From contig NC_081405.1 in the NCBI RefSeq assembly GCF_030272615.1, forward strand, positions 27,112,272 to 27,176,271: 64,000 nt of DNA. Direction: 5' to 3'. Of the stretch, positions 12,425-23,538 are shown one piece after another. Position 1 is the stretch's first letter. The number at the start of each line of letters is the position of its first letter. A model generated the notes under the pieces. That model did no database searches. It had not been told where the DNA came from and saw only the letters and a program-made list of their open reading frames with translations. The DNA comes from Cryptomeria japonica (lineage: Eukaryota; Streptophyta; Pinopsida; Cupressales; Cupressaceae). Both the position numbers and the translations under genes were made by a program.

Positions 12425-12525
12425 ACTGCACCTATGTGCTATGTCTTGCACCTGTGTATCCTACACAAGCGTAGGACACCCTACACAAGTGCAGGATGCA
12501 CCCACACAGGCGTAGAAGTCCTTTT
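12425..12525 (-). repeat. Leader-type minisatellite before antisense PMD of A
   Basis: On the minus strand: CTACGCCTGTGT, CTGCACTTGTGT and CTACGCTTGTGT, the same cores as the 5' leader at 3265-3415. Two more cores at the low-coordinate edge are in plus orientation. In the antisense transcript the minus-strand units would form its 5' leader. Confidence 0.75.
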
Positions 12526-12767
12526 CCCCATTCCCTGTGGGCCCCGCAATGTCCCGCAACCAAGTCAAATTCATGACATTGACAATATGGGTTTTTGAGA
12601 TACATACCGCTGCTCCCACGTCGTCCGATTGTCTGTAGGTGCGTACACGTTCCCTGAGGTGATCTGCCATTGGAATGTTCACCATCTCTCTGCAAGGGTC
12701 CTTTTCCAGAGCAACAAATCGTCCACTTTGGCTAGTGCAAATGAGCTCTTTTCACTCTCTTTGTCTC

Positions 12768-12775
12768 ATTTATAG
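12768..12775 (-). promoter_or_regulatory. Possible TATA box for antisense PMD transcript of A
   Basis: CTATAAAT on the minus strand, about 245 bp upstream of the minus-strand minisatellite. TATA-like boxes at matching places exist in E0 (20717-20725) and B (50091-50099). TATA motifs are easy to find by chance, so support rests on the consistent spacing. Confidence 0.45.
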
Positions 12776-13046
12776 ATCTTTGTCAGTGCATAGATGGACG
12801 TGCACCCTCTCCATCTTATGCTGGTCACGGTCTTTTGTGCCTTCAATTGCTTGTCATTTATGCATCTGATCCCCGATTTTCAGTCTGTTTGCTCCTCTCA
12901 TGTTCTATCATTCTTATCGATCAATTGGCCTTTTTTTTTTAGATGTTTCCGGCCAATTCCTCGAGGGGGCATGCATATGTCATTGTCAGTGTCTGGGGCA
13001 TTTTCATTATTGTTCTTTAAAACAACACTTAAAATCACATTGTCTC

Positions 13047-13060
13047 AAAGAGGGGCAAAA
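13047..13060 (+). promoter_or_regulatory. Polypurine tract of A
   Basis: AAAGAGGGGCAAAA directly abuts the TG of the 3' LTR. The longer string ATTGTCTCAAAGAGGGGCAA is shared with B (50324-50343), and AAAGAGGGGCAAAA with E0 (20986-20999). Confidence 0.92.
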
Positions 13061-14524
13061 TGTAGACGTCTAAAAATGGTCAACGCTTGCAGAGTCATAC
13101 TTTAACATTTGCGCATTGCCTTATTTTAGGGTTTTTGCATCGCATTAACATTTCTCCTATGTTGCGCACTTGGTCTTTATCATTTGTGAGCATCGAGTCC
13201 TTCTTCTGCATTCTTCATTTGTCTCGCTTTTGAATTTGGTCTTGTCGATAACAATCTTCAGTCATGATTTTGGTCGATCTTATCCTGTCGCATCAATGTG
13301 CGTGCTCATTTGGCATATTTTGACATCGTCAATTCAATTTCATTTTGGACATCGTCAATCCTAATCGATGATGGAATTAGGGTTTTGTCCTCTTGTCAAT
13401 CTTGTCATCTTGCGATCGATTCGTCATTGATCCTTGTCCTTGTCAATCTTGTCATTTTGCGATCGGTTTGTCATCGATCGTCGTCCTTCTCAATCTTGTC
13501 AATTTGGATCAATTAGTCATTGTTCCTCGTCAATTGACGCCTATCAATTTGGTCTCTTTATCAATCTTGGTCAATTTGTCAACCAATCTCAATTGTTTAT
13601 CAATCAAATCATTTATCAAGTCAAAATCAGAATCATGATCGAATCAACATCAATTATCTTTTGTCAAGATCTAATTGTCGTCCTTGCATTTCTAATTCAT
13701 CTTCTAGGATTTTATGATTTATTCATTTAATCTTGTTTGTCATTTTCCCTCTAGGTTAAATAATTTATTTATTTATCCTAAGTCTTCTTGTCACAATTAA
13801 ATATTTATTTAATTGGTTAATTAATTCCTCTCTCTTTTTGTGAATTAATTAATGAATGAAAAATTATTAATTAATTTACCTAAGTTTCCAATTTTCTAAT
13901 TTCCTAATTTCCAATTCATCTAATTTTCTATTTTCTCCTATTTTTCTAATATTTCCCCTAATTTCATGGGAATGACATAGCAATCTTGTCATATTTTGTC
14001 ATAATTTGTCAATCAATCAATTTTGACATAGCAATTTGTCATAATTTGTCAATCAATCAATCTTGCATAGAAAGTGTCAATTTTGTCATAATTTGTCATA
14101 TTTATCATTCTTGATTTGAAATTTCCTTTCAAATCTATTCATGCTAATCTTGTCATCTCTCCAATTTGTCTATAAATTGGATGAATTTCTTCAATCAAAG
14201 ATCCCAATTGATCACATTTTCGAATCCCCGAATCAATCACGCTTCTAGTATTATTGCGCTACCGTCTTGTCAATCTTGCTTTCACATTATGCTTATGCAC
14301 TTGAAGGTGAGATCTACAAAACAAAGCAATTTGAAGGAGAAAGAAGGACAATGGAGAATCATGGAGGAGACATCCGCATTTGAGATGGTTTGCGTTTGAA
14401 TTGAATATTTTATTTCCATATCTCTATTGAATGTTTGTAGGTTTTGTTATCATTGCAATCTGGTTTTGTGATTGAGCTAGTTTAATGTCTATTTGCTTTG
14501 ATGATCTCCGAATTCCTATCTACA
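13061..14524 (+). repeat. 3' LTR of A
   Basis: 1464 bp, same length as the 5' LTR, with about 30 substitutions and no visible length change. It ends CTACA, followed by the target duplication AATAT. Confidence 0.95.
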
Positions 14525-14529
14525 AATAT
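14525..14529. repeat. Target-site duplication AATAT, right copy (element A)
   Basis: Second copy of the duplication at 1688-1692. After it the E0 frame resumes (QTKDDKLLPYRSMVEDL), equivalent to QTKDEKLMPYKRMVDDL in B. Confidence 0.95.
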
Positions 14530-16041
14530 CAAACAAAAGATGACAAACTTCTTCCCTATCGTAGCATGGTTGAAGATCTTAACCAACATTTCACAACAAT
14601 CAAGTTTGATCAAATCCCACAAACAAACAACAGAGATGCAGATGCAATGGCCACCATTGGCTCCCTCCTTCAGATGCTAGCACATAATCAGAAGTGTGAG
14701 TTATTGTTCGAGCAATTATTCATACCGGCATACAATCTACCAGAATCCGAAATGGTGTGCATACTCGTTGGTCCCGAATCCCCCTGGTATCAAGAGAACT
14801 TCTCTTTTCTAAAAGATAACACCATTCCCCCACACCTTACCAAAACCCAACAACAAACCTTCATCCGCTGATGTGCTCGTTACACTATCCTTGGAGACAC
14901 CTTATTTACAAGGTATTTCGATGGTTCCCTCCTAAGGTGTTTAGATAAACAAGAGGTTGAATGGGCACTACATGAAGTGCACGAAGGCATCTGTGGGGCA
15001 CACTCAAGTGGGCTCACCTTGGCTAAAAATCTCTTGAGAACAGGATATTATTGGCCTAAAATGGAAGTAGATGCATATAACTATGTGAAGAAATGTATCC
15101 CTTGCCAACAAAGTGGTGACAATATCCATGCACCATCACAAGAATTGTAGTCGTTCATTACACCCTGGCCCTTCTCATAGTGAGGGATCGATCTCATTGG
15201 GAAAATCCACCCTACATCCTCCAACGGTCATAAATTCATTATCACCGCCACTGAATATTTCACCAATTGGGTAGAGGGCATCCCTCTTACCTTCACCACT
15301 GGTAAGCAGATATCCAAATTCATCCTGAACTACTTGATTTGCCGATATGGGATCCCAAAAGTTATCATTACAGATAACGACAGATAATTCAAAAATTAGG
15401 ATGTTAAAGAACTTTGCCAGAAATTTGACATCCAACACTGCTTCTCCACCCCATATTACCCACAAGGTAATGGTCAAGTTGAGGCTTCTAACAAAACCCT
15501 AATCAAAATCCTCAAAAAGACGTTCAATGAAGCTAGCCATGATTGGCACCTCCAACTCCACCCTACATTGTGGGCCTACCATACTTCCATTTGCACACCC
15601 ACAGGCGCCACCCCCTATTCCCTTATCATTGGCTCTTAAGTTGTCCTCCCGCTTGAGATCAAGATCCCCTCTCCAAGGGTGTCGCTGCAAATTATCCTAC
15701 CAGATGAAGAATACAGAATTGCCAGACTACAAGAGCTAGAACTATTGGATGAAAGGCACCTCAAGGCCTTGAACCATCTTCGCGTATATCAGAATCACCT
15801 ACGCATGAGTTACCACAAGAAGGTAAAAACCCGAGAATTTGAAATTGGTGATCTCGTCCTCATGGAAAATCAGGAAAACCTTCATGAAAGAGAAAAGAAA
15901 GGAAAGTTTGAGCCTAATTGTCTTGGACCATATGTAATCACAACAAAATATGGATCAAGGGCATATCAGTTGGCTACTTCTGAAGGAGATCCTTTGGATG
16001 ATTCAATGAACATAATGCACCTAAAAAGATTCTATGCCTAG
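14530..16041 (+). pseudogene. E0 pol, second part: end of archaic RNase H and integrase
   Basis: The frame continues from 1692. It contains the RNase H tail with NNRDADAMATIGSLLQ, then the integrase zinc finger HEVHEGICGAHSSGL ... CIPCQ (about 14970-15115). The DDE core follows: GIDLIGKI, GIPKVIITDND and YYPQGNGQVEASNKTL, with the catalytic Glu still present. The C-terminal part has LQELELLDERHLKALNHL, EFEIGDLVLMENQEN and GPYVITTKYGSRAYQL, and the frame ends at TAG 16039-16041. Stops at 14869, after SQEL, at PWPFS, within TDND, after FKN and after IIGS inactivate it. All lie in one frame. Confidence 0.9.
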
Positions 16042-16129
16042 TCCTTAGAAAGTCATCAATTGTCAAAAAAAAAAAATTAGGAAAAATACAAAAAAATGAG
16101 AAAAAGGTCCTGAAAAGAGATCGTCACTT

Positions 16130-16267
16130 TGGTGAAAACCTGGTAAACAGACGCCTTGTGACACCAAAAAAAAAAAAGAGTGAAGAAAAACCAATTTGTC
16201 CATTAGTGAAAACCACTTTGTGGCACTATGGGCAAGTACCTTGATGAAAACCTGCATGCAGACGCTA
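16130..16267 (+). other. GTGAAAACC module of E0, three copies
   Basis: GTGAAAACCTGGTAAACAGA at 16132-16151, GTGAAAACCACTTTGTGGCA (16206-16225, a CCAC-TTT-GTGG hairpin), then GGGCAAGTACCTTGATGAAA and a third AAACCTG...GACGC copy ending about 16265. It has the same order and spacing logic as in B. Confidence 0.7.
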
Positions 16268-17944
16268 AGGTAAATAATCTAGATCCATTGTGTATCAGGT
16301 CAGTACTCCATCACCTCACATTCATCTTCCTCACTATCCAATTTGGCCATCACGACATTCCTCCACCCCCCCCCGCTGGAATAAATCACGCGTATGATGA
16401 TGAGTCTTCACCTACATCGTGAATAAAAATTGTCCCATCAAACTGAGCTTTTGTGCCTCTGTGTGTTCTTCATCAAGTCTCGAGGTCAGCCCCATGTCTG
16501 TAGGTTAATCTTCAAAGTCATCTGATCACTTGCCTAATCCAAAATCCACCCACCCTATCCTTTTCCCTAGGGATGAATCCTTCTCTCGCCTAGCAGTTTA
16601 ATCCTCCATCCTAATCCTACTCTTGGCAAGAGGTGTCAGTTGGTCATGAATGGGTGACTTGTTTAATTTCTTGGATTTTCATTTAGACTTGCATATTTTG
16701 CCCTACGACTGCATCTATCTACGACTGCCTTGGTCTTCCATATCCAAATATGTTTACAACAGGTACATACTGGGGCATATTTTCATAGCATGACATGTTT
16801 TGGATCTCTCTTGTATGAACCGGCGACCTGGTACTAGTGTTTATGAACACTTACCTTCTCGTATACATGAGGTATCGGTGTGTTTGAGTGTTTCCTTGCA
16901 TGTACCCACAACTTTGTATCATATTTCTTCAACACTTGCATAGTTGTGTGTAAGGACCTCTCATTTGACTGTGAGTCAGTCCACACCTTGGGTTTCTCAT
17001 GGCATCTTGGTTCCTATAATCAATGATGCGGGTTACCTAGGGCAATATCAAACTAGGCTGGCTCTCCACATCTTTTGTGCACAACTCTCACCATCATTCC
17101 ATAAAGTCCTAATCTAATAACCCCATGGAGTCCTCAATCCCCCCCCCACTATCCCATTTTCTTTTATTTATCTAAGATCATTGTATTACTACCAGCATAT
17201 TCCCTCATTGCGTTATCCATTAATTTTATCCACTTAGGTGGCATTATTCATTTCACTATTCATATGGATTCCATTATCTGTCCATTTAGGTTACATTATC
17301 TATTCATTTCATTACAATATTCACTTAGTTTATCATTTTTCACAAGCATTTACTACATAGATTGCATTGCATACGTTAGTTAAGTTGCATTATCCATTCA
17401 TATTAGAGGGTATTAATTCATTCACTTAGATTACATTACATTACTCATTCATTTCATCATTCATTTAAATCACATCATTTGCATAGCATTGATCATTTAC
17501 ATTGCAATATTTGTGTAAGTGGCATTACATTCATCATCCATTCCTTATATAGATTGCATCTAGGATAGTTTATCATAAATCATTTTGCATCTACATCTAT
17601 TATTGCATTGCATATTCATCATACATTAAAACATCCTCATATACAACATATATGCACATCAAAACATGCGACCCTGCATAATCACTCATCCTGCATCCAT
17701 AAACATGTCAACAATGTGTCATAAGCATACATATACAAGCATCCACCCTACATCACAGATAGGTCAGCACAATACATTCGTAATCATCATCCATGCATCA
17801 CATTACAAAATAATAAATAGAGTCCATCATAATAAAGTACATACATCATCTGCCGCCGCAAATCATATATATATAAGCTCAAAAAGATGAATATGTCAGG
17901 GTCAAAATATAATACATAAGCCAAAATGGAGCTAGCTCTCCCCC
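16268..17944. other. Non-coding 3' region of E0
   Basis: No gene seen. It is rich in CATT/TCATT and ends in TCATCATACATT-type sequence resembling 10080-10390 in A and 46600-46900 in B. All three lie just beyond the C-terminal end of the antisense PMD gene and may hold its 3' UTR. Confidence 0.5.
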
Positions 17945-20042
17945 CTATCTCTCCAACGCCCTCCTCCCCACCTCCTCCCCCTGATCCTCCTGCTCCCCCT
18001 CCTCTAGGTGGCCTAAAACCCACCGATCCACCTGTCTGTTGTCTCTATGTGGGCCACTGATTCCGTGTCCTATGGGATCACACACTCTCAATGTATGAGG
18101 TTGCTCATTGCATTGCAGGTACTGCTTCATGGTATATCCCCCCTATAGTAGCCTACCTCTCAAACTGCCCTCTCTGCCCTATCCCTCTGTTGCATCATGT
18201 TAGAATACATCTGCCCAAGCCCTGCGGGGACCAACATATGACAGGCTGCATCCCTCTCCCCCCATAGTTATGTCACATCTGCCTCTGCCCTCTGCACTCA
18301 GCCCCATAACTCTAACTCATCATCCTACCGGTGGAGAACATCTTGTAAAGCCTCAATGGTGGTCCCTGTCTGTGCCTCCTCTAGCATCCGCTCAAACACC
18401 TCCCTCTCCCCTCCCAGAGCATCTACCTTTGTCCTCACTGTATGGAGGCTCTCTGTCAAATCTGCTATCTCGTGCCACAACCGCTCTACCTCTGCCTACC
18501 AGCTCTCTCTATCTGTAACTCATCCTCGAGGGAGTGAAGCCTCGCCCGAGTGGCGTCTCTCTCCTAGTCGACTTTGTTAAAGTCAGCTTGTGATACTCCT
18601 CCCCTACCCTTTACCTATGCCTCTGGAATATCCATGGGTATGGCCTCCTCTCCCCCACCAACCCCTCCCTTTGCGACCTCTCTTGTTGGTAATACTCCTG
18701 CCTGTCCCTCTCTCACTTTGGGATCTCTCCTCCATACCACCCTAACCCTCCTCTGTTGTCTGCCAACACCTCTCCCTGCTGCAACCACAACCCTCTCACC
18801 CGTCCCATCATCCTCTTTGTTGACTATCTGATCTACTGTCGACTACAGCTCATCATCCTCCAGAACCCTAGGAATGGTAAGGCACACTAGAAAATGTCCC
18901 TCCCACCAACTCCTGTATCCTTCTATCATCCCTGGATCCTCTCTTTCCCTGAGCCGCTCATCCCAAACCAAGTATGATGATGTCTGAAAACTGGTCCTGC
19001 CCTCCAATGGACTCGATGTCAGGCCCCAAAATCTCTCCTCTCGCGTCGTCCAAGGATACAATGGTATGTCTCCCAATATGTCCTGGACCAGGTCAAACTA
19101 TCTCACTACTCTATAAGAGGCATAGTACTCCATGATATATACAGACCTGCCAAACAACCACATCTCCACTCCAACCCAGTGTAGCTGCCAATCCCCCCTC
19201 CATGCCTCACTACCCAAAAATAGTCGCCATGCAAACTGCATAAGCTCATCAAAAATGCGGTGCCAAAACCATATGGATGTTATCCATGTATAATGTACCA
19301 GGCCCTTGTACCTGTCTATATATGGTCGCCGACCCCACCTATCCTGCACACCTAGTGGCTGAGAAACCGCAATATGCTCCCAAGCCTAGATATGGAGAAG
19401 TGTCACTCTCGTAGATAAGATGGCATACTCCTTGTACACCATCAGATGCATATTGTGGTATAACTGAGCCAACATTGTGACTCCCCAAACATACTTTGCA
19501 CAATCATGTAGCATGAAATAAAGGCACCTGCTCCATCCAACCAGAAACCCATGCCCTCCGAGATCAGGTAGAATCCGTCTGCTCAAAAATACACAAATCA
19601 CAAGTACCACATGAGGTATATGTCAGATACCCATCGCCCTACCCAAATGCATCCTGTTCCTATCGAGCATCAGCAGGGCCTCATACTCGCAAACCTCCCA
19701 CAAGTAAAAATCTGCTGCATCTAATCGGTATTCTAGGATGACGCCACGAATGGGGATCTTCAAGATCCTCCATACATCTAGTAGAGTCACCGTCACCTCA
19801 CCGGTAGGTAGGTGGAAGGTGTTATATCTACTATCCCACCTCTCAACTAAAGTCATCATCATCGCAGTATGAGCTTGAATCCTCGACCACCTACCCACAA
19901 AATGCAACCCTACAATAGCTAGGATCTCTAACTCATCCGACCGCAGTCGTCGATATAATCTCATGGTAGCTGGCCAGTGCGCCCTCAACGCCAACGACCC
20001 CAAGTCAGCCTGCATCCAACAATCCAATTCATCATTCCACAT
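17945..20042 (-). pseudogene. Antisense PMD gene of E0
   Basis: On the minus strand the N-terminal part (20042-19623) reads through SDELEILAIVGLHFVGRW, ERWDSRYNTFHLPTGEVTVT and LLDVWRILKIPIRGVILEY, aligning with the PMD proteins of B and A. 19610-19380 and 19349-18843 continue it in fragments (GVTMLAQLYHNMHLMVYKEY, PYIDRYKGLVHY, QDILGDIPLYPWTTREERFW). The C-terminal tail to 17945 is Gly/Arg-rich and coiled-coil-like. Frameshifts and stops split it into four to five pieces, more decayed than B. Plus-strand frames here (18270-18831) are shadows. Confidence 0.7.
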
Positions 20043-20119
20043 CCTTGAGCCCTATTCTGCCCCCTGGTGCACCCATACTTTCCCCCACCTCAAAAATTCT
20101 AAAGCCTATTTCTAATCCA

Positions 20120-20480
20120 TTCCTTCCCTAGCGCACAAGTTGATTCACTCAGCGCTCACGCCAAACCCATGGCACTTGCACCATTCTACAGGCGCACACA
20201 CTGACAGACCCCCCTTAGGGACCCTGGAGTGAACTAGCACGACCGCTCATGCAGGACAACTTTTTACCCCCACCCAACCATACCCTAACCCACCCTAGCA
20301 TGACCGCTCGCGTCACGCCCCCTTTTCCTAACCCTAAACCTAACCCTAAAACCCCTCCACCTCGAGTGTCCATGCAAAAGCGTGACTGTCCGTGCTAAAC
20401 ACTAGTGCCTGAACTTAAACCCCTTATTTTCCCCTTCTACTCGTGAGCGCTCGCACTACCCTTGAGGCACACGCCCTGAA
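20120..20480 (-). repeat. Minisatellite before antisense PMD of E0, with a telomere-like patch
   Basis: Degenerate cores such as AGCACGACCGCTCATGC (20237-20253), AGCATGACCGCTCGCG (20298-20313), GTGACTGTCCGTGC and GTGAGCGCTCGC occur over about 350 bp. They occupy the position of the inverted leader repeats of A and B but have a different core. Within it, about 20328-20352, lies CCTAACCCTAAACCTAACCC, a short plant-telomere-like run. Confidence 0.55.
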
Positions 20481-20716
20481 AGGACGATCAACGTGTCTGC
20501 CTTGCTAAATTTTAGCCCTAAACTAAGCTCTAATTCTAGCCTAAACCTAAAAATTCACAAAGGAGGATAGTCCTACATATAGGTGGTCCATAGCCCATGG
20601 GTCTCTCGTACCGTCAGATCCTCTCGAACGTGATCCATCTCTCCTTCTCTCCTTCTAGGCTCTAAGTTGCTCCAAGGCTTGTGTGTAATAATGAATCCTC
20701 ATTGGGCCCTTTGTGG

Positions 20717-20725
20717 CTTATATGG
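20717..20725 (-). promoter_or_regulatory. Possible TATA box for antisense PMD transcript of E0
   Basis: CCATATAAG on the minus strand, about 240 bp upstream of the minus-strand minisatellite, matching the arrangement in A and B. Support is positional only. Confidence 0.35.
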
Positions 20726-20984
20726 ACCCCTTTGTGGGCTCATTCCTTTCGTGCTCCCGCTCCTTCTATTTCCTCTTCTATTTTTCTTAATCTACTCTAT
20801 CTTTATTTTTCGTTCATTTCTTCCTCCTTCTTCCTTCTTCATTTCGAGAATTTTTCGTCAATTTTTAAAAAACAAATTCAAAAAATTCTTGAGGGGGCAT
20901 ACACCACCCACATTTTAAATTGGGGCATCTTTTCCTTTTTCTTCTTCGTCTATCTTTTAGCCATCGCCAAATTTGCCGCTGCGT

Positions 20985-20999
20985 AAAAGAGGGGCAAAA
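20985..20999 (+). promoter_or_regulatory. Polypurine tract of E0
   Basis: AAAAGAGGGGCAAAA directly precedes TGTAGACACTT, the start of the 3' LTR. It is nearly identical to the tracts of A and B. Confidence 0.9.
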
Positions 21000-22085
21000 T
21001 GTAGACACTTAAAAATAATTATTTTAATTATTTTAAGTTCTTTGCATAATTAATTTATTAATTGTGCCAATTCCTATTCCTTCTCAATATTAATTAAATA
21101 TAATTAATGTTGTCATTATAGTCTGTTGATTCAATCCACCTTTATTATTCTAAAAATCCCTAATATTAAGTCTCCCCAAATTCCTCCTTTTAATTAATTA
21201 ATTAATCTAGGTGATTCCTACAAATCACCTTTTTCCTAATCCATCATTTAGCTAATGTATTCTTCTAGAAGCCCCCTAATCTCACTTATCATTATTCTTC
21301 TAATTTTTAATTCCCTCCACTCATTCTCTCTCCTAGTCAAATCCTCCTATAAATCTCATCTACCCTAGTCCCACCTAATCATTCTTCTAATCCCTCTCCT
21401 AATGAGTTGCTAGTGGTTAATAATCATGATTAGCCACAAAGTCAACTCCTTGTCCCTTCCATCCAACCACCTTCCTTAAATTCTCTTTTCCCATCCCTCA
21501 AGGAATATTTTATTCATTTCTCTTCCCTAGGCACATTTCCCAATGAGCCTTGAGGAGTGTGGAGACAAGAAATTCCTTTAAGGCATATCTCTTGGTCTCC
21601 ACACTTGTCTTGTCACCTCCTCTTGGGCCATGTGTGGGCTCACAAGAAATCCCAACCCTTCATCTTGGGGCAATCCTATCACTCCATTTCTCCTCCACTC
21701 CTATAAATTGAGGACTCCATCCCCTAGTTTCTCATCTCCAAATCTTGTAAGTGCATGTTGCTAATTTGCTTAGTGAAATCCATCTAGATACCCAAACTCT
21801 AGCCAAATCATCCCCACTTGCATACTTAGCCATTTTGATCATCATCAACAACTTCACTCTTCCATCCATCTATCCATCTCCATACTCATTTGTGCACACA
21901 TTGGAGAGCCAACCACATATCTACATTGGACCAATCCAATCAAGCTAAGGAGAGGTGCATTATTGGCTTCATCAAGAGTCCAAATCAGAGAAACAAGAGA
22001 ACTCTCTTGTCAAGGTATAATAGATTGTTGTTTTCTATCTTTTATTTCTATGTTTTCTGCTTTGATTTGAATTGACAATCTAACC
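21000..22085 (+). repeat. 3' LTR of E0
   Basis: It starts TGTAGACACTT after the polypurine tract. U3 is AT-rich with TTAATTAATTAAT motifs. A TATA box (TATAAAT) lies at 21702-21708. The end is not fixed because no second copy is in view. Non-coding sequence continues to about 22080, after which a Gln-rich broken frame begins. Confidence 0.7.
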
Positions 22086-22109
22086 TTGCATCAATATATT
22101 TTCCCTTGG

Positions 22110-23538
22110 TTCATAGCCAAACAACACTAGGACTTTGAACAAGTGCCGCAAAAACATCCTACTCAACAACTGCCCCAACCTCCACCATAGCATGAAGGAT
22201 CTACAAAACATCAACATGAACAACATCAAGATGTAAATGAAGATCAACAATAAAAGGAGTAGGAGCAACAATCAGAAACCCATATAGTGACAAATCAAGT
22301 TACCACATAAGAAGAACCACAAGATTCAAGTATGTCGCAATGGCTCTATTTTAACTTCTAGAAGAAGAAAAATGTTGTTCTTCCAAGTATCATCTTACAA
22401 GAAGTAGTCACTGAGTGACCAAGAAGGACAAAGAAAGCTAAAACCCTCCACCATCTCTCAAGAAGTGACTCCAAGGATGTTGTGGCCATTATAGTTGCTC
22501 TAGTGCAAGGCGCAAAAGGAGAATAACAGGGTTCCTAAGGGTACCAATTTTCTCAGGTAAATCTTGGTAAACAAACTGTCTGGAGAGATATCTACTCTAG
22601 ATGCTGCAACTACCACTATAAAGACAAGAATAGACACAGAACATTTATCTAAGAAAGAGGCTAAGGCTCAGCTGCAACAATATAAGCAACTACTCATGGA
22701 GATGGCAAGACCACTGGACTCAAGACCTAGAGATGTTCAACCTTCTACATTAGCACTACCATAGGATGAAGTTTAGACATTGTATGTAACGAGAAAGAAA
22801 GCAACCACTCTTGAAACTTGGGTTGGTGATCAATTGAGGAAAGTAAGAATGTTCCTTCAAGAGACTACAAACATTTACGAGGACACTAATTTCCTTGAAA
22901 GATGTATGATCCTCCGCTCCACCCAATGGGAGGTCCAATCCATTACGTTTGCAAAACAAGTCAGAGTGTTGAAAAAGATTAAGAGTTTGGGTGAGGACAT
23001 AACTAAGAAGGAAGATTTACTAAGAGGAGAGGACTTTAGTGTTTTACAAGCATCCATCGATGCCTTGGAGTTTAAAATGGATACTTTCGATCAATGTAGA
23101 GCCAAAGTGCTAAAAGGGCATCCACCTCTTCTAATCCTCCTCGAAGAATATGAACAATATGTGGTGAGGGTGATAGGTAAACATGGATTGGAAATCTTAC
23201 AAACAAGCTCACTCAGCCGAGAGGAAGTGATCAAATAGTGGGAAGCATATATATATATATATGAAAGTTTCTCTCCAACTGTTGAATTTGACAGTAGTAT
23301 TATGGACAAATACATGTACCTTGTGCTCCAATCTTACCAGGCAACACACACAGTAGACAATCTAGTTGATGAGATGGAGAGACTAAGGGAGAGTCTAAGA
23401 GTTGCTAAGTTCCGAATTGAGTACTCACCTGACCCACCACAAGCCTCAATTGAAAGCTACCTTGGGAACTATCAAAGCTACAAGAGGAACAAGCAGTACG
23501 TAAATCACACCAAGTTCACTCCTAGTCTTCACCTGTAA
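22110..23538 (+). pseudogene. Broken coiled-coil ORF of unknown family
   Basis: 22110-22340 reads as Gln/Pro/His-rich (EQVPQKHPTQQLPQPP) in one frame. 22564-23238 and 23302-23538 give helical, Lys/Glu/Leu-rich protein (KTRIDTEHLSKKEAKAQLQQ, FAKQVRVLKKIKSLGEDI, VDNLVDEMERLRESL) with stops and shifts between. I recognise no domain. Its style, a Gln-rich start and a helical end, is like the unknown ORFs of elements A and D, so it may be the relic of another non-autonomous retrotransposon into which E0 inserted. Host-gene origin cannot be excluded. Confidence 0.4.

Larger units (their letters stand above)
1693..14524 (+). mobile_element. A: non-autonomous LTR retrotransposon with unknown ORF and antisense PMD gene
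   Basis: A is a complete 12,832-bp element. Its LTRs are 1693-3156 and 13061-14524, both exactly 1464 bp, both TGTAG...CTACA, with about 30 differences counted by eye (near 2%). It has a 5-bp target duplication, a primer site and a polypurine tract. No gag, protease, RT, RNase H or integrase is visible in any frame between the LTRs. Instead there is one long plus-strand frame (5326-8190) and a minus-strand PMD gene. Its polypurine tract, leader hairpin, GTGAAAACC module and PMD gene match those of the autonomous element B, so it is probably moved by B-like proteins. It sits inside the second RNase H of E0, so it is younger than E0. Confidence 0.93.
1..22085 (+). mobile_element. E0: old Ty3/gypsy Tat-like LTR retrotransposon, 5' end outside window, split by element A
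   Basis: E0 is present as two blocks, 1-1692 and 14525 to about 22085, separated by the 12.8-kb insertion A. Seen in order: reverse transcriptase, RNase H, second RNase H, integrase, a GTGAAAACC module, an antisense PMD gene, a polypurine tract and a 3' LTR starting TGTAGAC. The reading frame of the second RNase H resumes across the insertion, which proves that both blocks are one element. Two RNase H domains in tandem are the hallmark of the Tat lineage. The 5' LTR, leader, gag and protease lie upstream of the window. The 3' boundary is uncertain because the matching LTR is not visible; I place it between about 22020 and 22100. Confidence 0.85.

Noticed and set aside
14485-14529. Apparent start of a 128-codon gene
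   Set aside because: The first codons lie in the 3' LTR of A; the rest is the E0 RNase H frame resuming after the insertion.
18270-18831. Pro/Ser/Leu-rich plus-strand frames
   Set aside because: They are the complement of the antisense PMD tail, whose Arg/Gly/Glu codons read as Pro/Ser/Leu on the other strand.
22201-22205. CTACA as the end of the E0 3' LTR
   Set aside because: It would match the TGTAG/CTACA pattern, but the 100 bp before it already read as Gln/Pro-rich coding sequence continuous with the following ORF relic, so an earlier end is more likely.
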